Origin: Clostridiales bacterium
GTDB lineage: Bacteria > Bacillota > Clostridia > Lachnospirales > WQUN01
Reading direction: 5' to 3'
NCBI GenBank assembly: GCA_031289625.1
Contig: JAITPB010000121.1
Coordinates: 1-19,314, forward strand
DNA: 19,314 nt
This document shows, piece after piece, positions 14,756-19,314 of the stretch. Positions within the stretch are counted from its first letter, which is position 1. The number at the start of each line of letters is the position of its first letter. The notes under the pieces were generated by a model. The model worked only from the letters and a program-made list of their open reading frames with translations, searched no databases and was not told the origin of the DNA. The position numbers were made by a program, and so were the translations under genes.

Positions 14756-14813
14756 AAAAAATGCTCGCAGAGGCCCCCCTCCCCCAACTGACGAATTGAC
14801 GAGTTAAAAATAC

Positions 14814-14845
14814 CTTGCAAAAAAATTATCTTACAAAAAAATTAT
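14814..14845 (-). repeat. 16-base tandem duplication containing the -10-like element upstream of nfeD
   Basis: CTTGCAAAAAAATTAT (14814-14829) and CTTACAAAAAAATTAT (14830-14845) are adjacent and differ at one base. On the minus strand each gives ATAATTTTTTT, so the duplication copies the U-tract/-10-like part of the serS terminator-promoter region. Confidence 0.88.
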
Positions 14846-14866
14846 ACCATCCGCACAGGCGGATGG
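14835..14866 (-). terminator. Rho-independent terminator of serS
   Basis: A perfect 8-base stem, CCATCCGC (14847-14854) with GCGGATGG (14859-14866), and a 4-base loop lie about 30 bases past the serS stop. On the minus strand they are followed by TATAATTTTTTT. This is a strong intrinsic terminator by stem and U-tract. Confidence 0.85.
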
Positions 14867-14869
14867 CAA
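14841..14869 (-). promoter_or_regulatory. Promoter-like element for nfeD-flotillin embedded in the serS terminator
   Basis: On the minus strand TTGCCA (14869-14864) and TATAAT (14846-14841) are separated by exactly 17 bases. The spacer is occupied by most of the terminator hairpin. Transcription would start near 14834, about 80 bases before the nfeD ATG. No other good promoter is seen in this gap, so this is the best candidate for the operon. Confidence 0.65.
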
Positions 14870-14898
14870 TCTTTATCTCTTTTCATCCTTATATCTTT

Positions 14899-16188
14899 TC
14901 ATTCAATTTTTGTTTTGACAGCCGCAAGGCCGCCCATATACATCCGCAGCGGTTCGGGCACGCGTACAGAGCCATCCGCATTCAGGTTATTTTCCAAAAA
15001 CGCGATCAGCATCCTGGGCGGCGCGGCTACTGTATTATTCAGCGTGTGGGCGAAATAATTGCCGCCTTCGCCGCGCACCCGGATGCCAAGCCGCCGGGCT
15101 TGGGCGTCGCCGAGGTTGGAGCAGCTCCCCACCTCAAAATATTTTTTCTGCCGCGGCGACCAGGCTTCTACATCTATGCTCTTCACTTTTAAATCCGCCA
15201 AATCACCGGAACAGCATTCCAGCGCGCGCACCGGAATATCCAGCGAGCGAAAAAATTCAACAGTATACCTGTACAGCTTTTCAAACCAGCTTTCGCTGTC
15301 GGCCGGCTCGCAGACGGCGATCATCTCCTGTTTCTCAAACTGATGGATGCGATACACGCCGCGTTCTTCAATCCCATGCGCGCCGACTTCTTTGCGGAAG
15401 CAGGGCGAATAGCTCGTCAGCGCCTGCGGCAGATCGTCCGGGTTCAGTAAGGTGTCCATGAACCGGCCTATCATAGAATGTTCGCTGGTTCCGATCAGAT
15501 AGAGATCCTCGCCTTCGATCTTATACATCATGTTTTCCATTTCATCGAAGCTCATCACGCCGGTGACGACATGGCTGCGGATCATATACGGCGGGATATA
15601 GTACGTAAAGCCTTTGTCAATCATAAAATCCCGGGCGTAAGAGAGTATCGCGGAATGCAGGCGGGCGACGCCGCCTTTTAAATAGTAGAAACCGTTGCCG
15701 CTGGTTTTCCGCGCGCTGTCTAAATCAATGCCATTCAATTTTTCCATGATGTCAATATGATAAGGCACATCAAAATCCGGAACCGCCGGTTCCCCGAAAC
15801 GTTCGACCTCAACATTTTCGCTGTCGTCACGGCCTAAAGGAACGTTGGGCGCAATGATATTGGGGATGATCAGTAAGCGTTTCCGCACCTCGGCGGCCAG
15901 TTCTTCTTCTTTTTGCCCCAGGCCGTCCAGCTGATCGCCAATCCGCGCGACTTGCGCCTTAGCCGCTTCCGCTTCTTCCGTTTTGCCTTTGCTTAAAAGC
16001 GCGCCAATTTGTTTGCTGGCCGCGTTGCGTTGGGCACGCAGCCTGTCCGCCTCCGTTTTCGTTTCCCGCAGGCTTTTATCGAAGCGGATGATTTCATCCA
16101 CCACAGGGAGTTTCGCGTCTTGAAACTTTTTTTGAATGTTTTTCCGGATCAGGTCTGGATTGGTGCGGAATAATTGTATGTCGAGCAA
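14899..16188 (-). CDS. serS: Seryl-tRNA synthetase
   Basis: 429 residues from the chosen start; charges tRNA-Ser with serine. An N-terminal long coiled-coil arm (about 25-105) is followed by a class II catalytic core: TSEH with the serine pocket, motif 2 CFRKEVGAHGIEERGVYRIHQFEKQE, and motif 3 near PPRMLIAFLENN. GTG at 16197 begins the longest frame but overlaps the ribosome site GAGGTG; TTG at 16188, 6 bases after that site, gives MLDIQLFRTNPDLIRKN, the usual SerS beginning. Around motif 3 it reads VGSCSNLGDAQARRLGIR rather than the common SSCSNFEDFQARR, and HTLNNTVAAPPR replaces HTLNGSGLAVGR, so it belongs to a divergent bacterial SerS subgroup. It is transcribed alone between its own promoter and terminator. 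No T-box leader is seen. Confidence 0.94.
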   Translation of the reverse strand: MLDIQLFRTNPDLIRKNIQKKFQDAKLPVVDEIIRFDKSLRETKTEADRLRAQRNAASKQIGALLSKGKTEEAEAAKAQVARIGDQLDGLGQKEEELAAEVRKRLLIIPNIIAPNVPLGRDDSENVEVERFGEPAVPDFDVPYHIDIMEKLNGIDLDSARKTSGNGFYYLKGGVARLHSAILSYARDFMIDKGFTYYIPPYMIRSHVVTGVMSFDEMENMMYKIEGEDLYLIGTSEHSMIGRFMDTLLNPDDLPQALTSYSPCFRKEVGAHGIEERGVYRIHQFEKQEMIAVCEPADSESWFEKLYRYTVEFFRSLDIPVRALECCSGDLADLKVKSIDVEAWSPRQKKYFEVGSCSNLGDAQARRLGIRVRGEGGNYFAHTLNNTVAAPPRMLIAFLENNLNADGSVRVPEPLRMYMGGLAAVKTKIE

Positions 16189-16213
16189 ATCAATCACCTC
16201 ATATTTTTGAGAC

Positions 16214-16222
16214 AGTATAACA
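16214..16222 (-). promoter_or_regulatory. Extended -10 promoter for serS
   Basis: Minus strand TGT-TATACT: -10 TATACT (16219-16214) with the TG extension at 16222-16220. The -35 17 bases upstream (TTCCAG) is weak. The start would be near 16207, giving a leader of about 20 bases, far too short for a T-box riboswitch. Confidence 0.6.
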
Positions 16223-16294
16223 CACCCAGCAGCGGACTGGAAGACAGAACTTAGCCGTTCCGCGTATGACGGTGTGGACGGATTTTGGGAGGTG

Positions 16295-16313
16295 TGTTAA
16301 AATATTTTTAACA
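16295..16313. promoter_or_regulatory. Perfect palindrome upstream of the M14 carboxypeptidase gene
   Basis: TGTTAAAATATTTTTAACA has two 8-base arms (TGTTAAAA/TTTTAACA) around TAT. It lies 26 bases before the carboxypeptidase ATG and contains a -10-like TTAAAAT. It fits a dimeric repressor operator overlapping a promoter, and it also lies upstream of serS on the other strand. The hairpin would be AU-only, so a DNA-binding site is likelier than a terminator. The regulator is unknown. Confidence 0.5.
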
Positions 16314-16339
16314 TTTCCATAAAAAGGGAGGACGATCCG

Positions 16340-17578
16340 ATGATCAAAAAAATTTGTGCGGGGCTGGCGCTGGTCATGGTGTTTATTGTGTGTACCGGCT
16401 CAGCCGCGCCGATGTTTACCGCGGAGGAAATCAAAACGCGCATAGGCGATAAAGCCAGGCTTATCACGCCAGGCATGAGCGCGGAAGACTACAGTGCGGC
16501 GCTTGAGACGTCATGGAAAGAAGTGACGTTTCCAGAGGGCACGAATCCCACTGGCCTGACCTCCGCATTCAATCAAGTTTATTCTTACGCGCAATGGGAA
16601 AAAATCCTGATCGATCTGGCTAAACACAGCATGGCGCACCTGTATGAAATCGGCGAAACGCAGGGAAAACGCAAAATTTACTGCGTGGAAATCGGCGCGG
16701 GAAAGAAAACCGTTTTATTGAGTGCGGGCGTTCACGCCAACGAAATTGGTTCTGTGTATCTGCTGTATCAGCTTTTGTATGACAAAGTGCTGGAAGCCGA
16801 AAAAAATGAATCCGCGCGCCGGGCGCTGACGGAAGACGTTAAATATGCCGCTGTCGTCGCCGTAAACCCCGACGGCTATGATTACAATGCGGCGTCAGGC
16901 GGCAACAGCAAATCAAACAACCAATACGGCGGCGGCAAAGGGATAGACATAAACCGGAGTTTCCCTGTCTGCTTCGGCGGTTTTCACATCAGCGGCGTCC
17001 CCAGAACCGCAAGCCTGCCCACCGGCCCCGCCAGCCGCGATTATTCCGGCCCGTCTCTCGGATGCGCCCAGGAAACACGCGCCTTGATGAAATTTTTTGA
17101 CAAATACATCGTGAAAGAACACAGCGCGGCCGCGTACATAGATGTTCATCAGCAAGGGCGGGTCGTGTATCTCAGTCTGCGCGACAGCAAGATGGACGAC
17201 ACCGGAACCAATCGTCAGCTTGGAAAAAAACTCGTCGATTATCTCGGCTACAGCTTTGCGGACTACGACCGGTACGGAAATGGTCAAGGCGGGACTACCG
17301 TCCGGATGGCGATGGATTACAGCTTTGGTTTTCAGATGAGCCCGTTCGGCGTGATGGGCCTGCCTGTCGATGGAGAGGTTCTGCCCGCCGTGTTATTCAG
17401 GGATATGCCCAACCATATGGATTATTATCCAGACAAGCGCGGCATCCCGTGCATTACGCTGGAAATCACCCGGGTTGACTACAGCAAGGGGCTTTTGCGC
17501 AATATTACAGACACAAAAACCGAGTATAAAAATTATCGTTTCGGCGGGTTGCTGGACTATATCGCGGGGGCGGTTTAA
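16340..17578 (+). CDS. Secreted M14-family zinc carboxypeptidase-like protein
   Basis: 412 residues with an N-terminal signal peptide (MIKKICAGLALVMVFIVCTGSAA, likely cut near residue 23), then a pro-like segment to about 75. The M14 fold is supported by zinc ligands H132 and E135 in GVHANEIGS and H270 in YIDVHQ, the substrate-binding NPDGY (176-180) and GIDINRSFP (201-209, Asn205-Arg206 as in pancreatic-type enzymes), and the catalytic Glu375 in ITLEITR. All catalytic positions are present, so it should be active on peptides outside the cell; gamma-D-glutamyl wall peptides are another possible substrate for this family. GGGAGG lies 8 bases before the ATG. metN starts 57 bases downstream with no terminator between, though with a possible own promoter. 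Proximity to metNI hints at peptide-to-methionine scavenging; this is inference. Confidence 0.88.
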   Translation: MIKKICAGLALVMVFIVCTGSAAPMFTAEEIKTRIGDKARLITPGMSAEDYSAALETSWKEVTFPEGTNPTGLTSAFNQVYSYAQWEKILIDLAKHSMAHLYEIGETQGKRKIYCVEIGAGKKTVLLSAGVHANEIGSVYLLYQLLYDKVLEAEKNESARRALTEDVKYAAVVAVNPDGYDYNAASGGNSKSNNQYGGGKGIDINRSFPVCFGGFHISGVPRTASLPTGPASRDYSGPSLGCAQETRALMKFFDKYIVKEHSAAAYIDVHQQGRVVYLSLRDSKMDDTGTNRQLGKKLVDYLGYSFADYDRYGNGQGGTTVRMAMDYSFGFQMSPFGVMGLPVDGEVLPAVLFRDMPNHMDYYPDKRGIPCITLEITRVDYSKGLLRNITDTKTEYKNYRFGGLLDYIAGAV

Positions 17579-17587
17579 CGCCTGCGC

Positions 17588-17616
17588 TTGACATACAACT
17601 TCTCAGCATGTAACAT
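17588..17616 (+). promoter_or_regulatory. Candidate promoter for metN-metI
   Basis: A consensus -35 TTGACA (17588-17593) and a -10-like TAACAT (17611-17616, 4 of 6 matches) are 17 bases apart. They lie 10 bases after the carboxypeptidase stop and just before the metN ribosome site. Only about 15 bases would precede the metN start, so no SAM (S-box) riboswitch fits. Readthrough from the upstream gene is equally possible. Confidence 0.5.
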
Positions 17617-17635
17617 AAATATGGGGGTGGTGGGT

Positions 17636-18652
17636 ATGAGCGAAGGCCCTGTATTGCGGATCGTCGGGCTGAGCAAACGCTACGGAACTGGAAATCTCGT
17701 ACTGGAAAATATTCATTTGGACATCGCCCGCGCTGAGACTTTCGGCGTTATCGGCAAGAGCGGCGCGGGCAAAAGCACACTGGCGCGCTGTGTCAATTTT
17801 TTGGAAAATCCAACAGAAGGGAAAATATATTTTGACGGCCAAGATTTATCCGCCATGAGCAAACGGGATTTGTACCGGGCGCGTCAATCTATGGGCATGA
17901 TCTTTCAGCAGTTCAATTTGCTGATGCAGCGAACTTCTCTGGAAAACATTTGCTTTGCGATGGAAATCGCGGGATGGAAAAAGCCGGACACGCTCCGGCG
18001 CGCGAGAGAACTGCTGTCGCTTGTGAAGCTATCCGATAAAGAAGGCAGCTATCCCGCGCAGCTTTCCGGCGGTCAGCGCCAAAGAGTGGCTATTGCCAGG
18101 GCCATCGCCCTGAACCCGAAAGTGCTGATCTGTGACGAAGCCACCAGCGCGTTGGATCCTGAGACGACGCGTGATATTCTTTCTTTATTAAAAGACATTA
18201 ACCATTGGTTCCACATCACCATTATCGTGATCACCCATGAAATGCACGTCATTGAATCCATTTGCAAACGCGTGGCCATTTTAGACGGCAGCCGCGTGGC
18301 GGAAATCGGCGAGGTATCGGAAATATTCGCGAACCCGCAAACCGCCGCCGCCCGCGCCCTCGTTTTTCCGGAAGGTTTTCCGGAAAACGAAAAACGGGCG
18401 CTGCCGGCTGGGCGTTGCTGCCGGGTTATCTTTGACGGCAATTCTTCTTTCGAGCCGATCGTGGCGGACACAGTGCTGCGCTTCAAACAGCGGCTTAACA
18501 TTTTGTTCGCGGACACGAAGGACATCGGCGGCAAAGCTTTCGGTCAAATCATTCTGCAGCTGCCGGAAGACGAGGCAATCAACGCGCGTATTTTCGCTTA
18601 TTTGAAGGAGCGCAGCGTCAGAGTAGAAGAGGTGAAGCCAGATGAGTGCTGA
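17636..18652 (+). CDS. metN: Methionine ABC importer ATP-binding protein
   Basis: 338 residues from the chosen start. The ATPase domain (about 6-240) has Walker A GKSGAGKS (about 40-47), Q-loop MIFQQFNLL, signature LSGGQRQRVAIARA, Walker B VLICDEATSALD and the H-loop histidine in IVITHEM. The C-terminal NIL domain (about 265-338; RCCRVIFDGNSSFEPIVADT) is the methionine-sensing module that causes trans-inhibition in MetN. A TTG at 17588 starts the longest frame but coincides with a -35-like TTGACA; the ATG at 17636, right after GGGGGTGGTGGGT, gives MSEGPVLRIVGLSKRYG, the natural beginning. It overlaps metI by 11 bases. DL-methionine uptake is the expected function; related systems can import other methionine-like amino acids. 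Confidence 0.95.
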   Translation: MSEGPVLRIVGLSKRYGTGNLVLENIHLDIARAETFGVIGKSGAGKSTLARCVNFLENPTEGKIYFDGQDLSAMSKRDLYRARQSMGMIFQQFNLLMQRTSLENICFAMEIAGWKKPDTLRRARELLSLVKLSDKEGSYPAQLSGGQRQRVAIARAIALNPKVLICDEATSALDPETTRDILSLLKDINHWFHITIIVITHEMHVIESICKRVAILDGSRVAEIGEVSEIFANPQTAAARALVFPEGFPENEKRALPAGRCCRVIFDGNSSFEPIVADTVLRFKQRLNILFADTKDIGGKAFGQIILQLPEDEAINARIFAYLKERSVRVEEVKPDEC

Positions 18653-19301
18653 GACAACTCTGCTGATGTTGATCCGGGGCTTGGGGGAAAGTCTTTATAT
18701 GACGCTTCTTTCCACAGTCTGCGCGTATGCGCTGGGGCTTCCGTTGGGGATTGCCCTGGTGGCCACGGATAAAGCCGGGGTGAAACCTCTCGCGGCGTTT
18801 CATGGCGTCCTGGGGTTCATCATCAATCTGGCGCGTTCGATTCCTTTTTTAATTCTGCTGATCGCGGTTTTACCTTTTACCCGTTTTTTGGTGGGCACGA
18901 CCATTGGATCCACAGCCACTGTCGTCCCGCTGGTTATTGGGGCGGCGCCTTTTATCGCCAGGCTCGTAGAATCTTCTTTAAAAGAAGTGGATCGCGGCGC
19001 GGTGGATGCGGCCAGTTCCATGGGCGCTTCGCCCATGCAAATTATTATTAAAGTGCTGCTGCCGGAAGCGAAGCCGTCGCTGTTGGTGGGTGCGGCTATC
19101 TCCGTGACGACCATTCTGGGCTATTCCGCCATGGCCGGTATTGTGGGCGGCGGCGGGTTGGGAGACATCGCGATACGGTACGGATACTACCGCTACAAAA
19201 AAGATATTATGTTCATCACCATTGTCATGCTGGTCGTTATTGTACAGGTTCTGCAGGAAATCGGCATGAAGATCGCCAAAAAGATTGATAAAAGAATTTA
19301 G
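18642..19301 (+). CDS. metI: Methionine ABC importer permease
   Basis: 219 residues with about five membrane helices (for example TLLSTVCAYALGLPLGIALV, FIINLARSIPFLILLIAVLP, FITIVMLVVIVQVLQEIGMK). The cytoplasmic coupling loop AASSMGASPMQIIIKVLLPEAKPS carries the EAA-type motif that docks on MetN, and LGYSAMAGIVGGGGLGDIAIRYGY is the conserved MetI segment. Length matches MetI. The ATG overlaps the metN stop by 11 bases, with GAGGTGA 6 bases upstream (AGGTG-type site), indicating coupling. After its stop (TAG) an AGGGAG (19306-19311) sits 3 bases from the window end, consistent with a following gene, expected to be the lipoprotein metQ. Confidence 0.95.
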   Translation: MSAETTLLMLIRGLGESLYMTLLSTVCAYALGLPLGIALVATDKAGVKPLAAFHGVLGFIINLARSIPFLILLIAVLPFTRFLVGTTIGSTATVVPLVIGAAPFIARLVESSLKEVDRGAVDAASSMGASPMQIIIKVLLPEAKPSLLVGAAISVTTILGYSAMAGIVGGGGLGDIAIRYGYYRYKKDIMFITIVMLVVIVQVLQEIGMKIAKKIDKRI

Positions 19302-19314
19302 CGTTAGGGAGTTG

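Noticed and set aside
16189..16339. T-box leader before serS
   Set aside because: The extended -10 promoter leaves about 20 bases of leader, and no T-box consensus or specifier stem is visible on the minus strand.
17579..17635. SAM (S-box) riboswitch before metN
   Set aside because: Only 57 bases separate the carboxypeptidase stop from the metN ATG and no four-helix junction or terminator is present.

Overview
The window reads as chromosomal DNA of a Gram-positive, Clostridia-like bacterium of the Firmicutes, probably an anaerobe. The reasons are the CdaA/CdaR pair, a copper-amine-oxidase-type stalk domain on a secreted transglutaminase-like protein, a DUF4015-type lipoprotein, a YuaF/YuaG-like NfeD-flotillin pair, a BACON/VWA/dockerin surface protein, strong GGAGG ribosome sites, and TTG/GTG starts. 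Genes are tightly packed, no gap without a gene reaches 300 bases, and I see no rRNA, tRNA, CRISPR array, transposase or phage gene.

Layout. (1) 1-2304 (+): the 3' part of a large secreted modular protein (BACON repeats, VWA domain, InlB/Flg_new-like repeats, dockerin). (2) 2401-5790: a sulfur amino acid block. cysK (+) diverges from a two-gene minus-strand operon (cystathionine gamma-synthase type enzyme, then a MalY/PatB beta-lyase) across a 134-base AT-rich region with a consensus promoter and repeated TTAATAT boxes. Together they would make cysteine and pass its sulfur to homocysteine. (3) 5860-12497 (-): a six-gene operon in transcription order: DUF4015 glycosidase-like lipoprotein, small two-TM protein, polytopic membrane protein, c-di-AMP synthase cdaA, its regulator cdaR, and a secreted transglutaminase-like protein with a stalk domain. 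Junctions overlap or are under 30 bases, and a bidirectional terminator shared with cysK closes the operon. It couples c-di-AMP synthesis to envelope proteins and includes two membrane proteins I cannot name. (4) 12690-14755 (-): nfeD-like gene then flotillin, a membrane-microdomain pair with its own terminator. (5) 14899-16188 (-): serS. Its terminator hairpin sits exactly in the spacer of a promoter-like sequence facing nfeD. (6) 16340-19301 (+): a secreted M14-type zinc carboxypeptidase followed by metN and metI of the methionine ABC importer (metQ would lie beyond the window).

Themes: sulfur amino acid supply appears at both ends (biosynthesis left, import right), and the centre is a cell-envelope/c-di-AMP block. 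Short tandem duplications recur at gene junctions. Several gene starts were set by ribosome-site spacing rather than by the longest reading frame (cysK, cdaR, serS, metN, the small two-TM gene and, less surely, the polytopic membrane gene).
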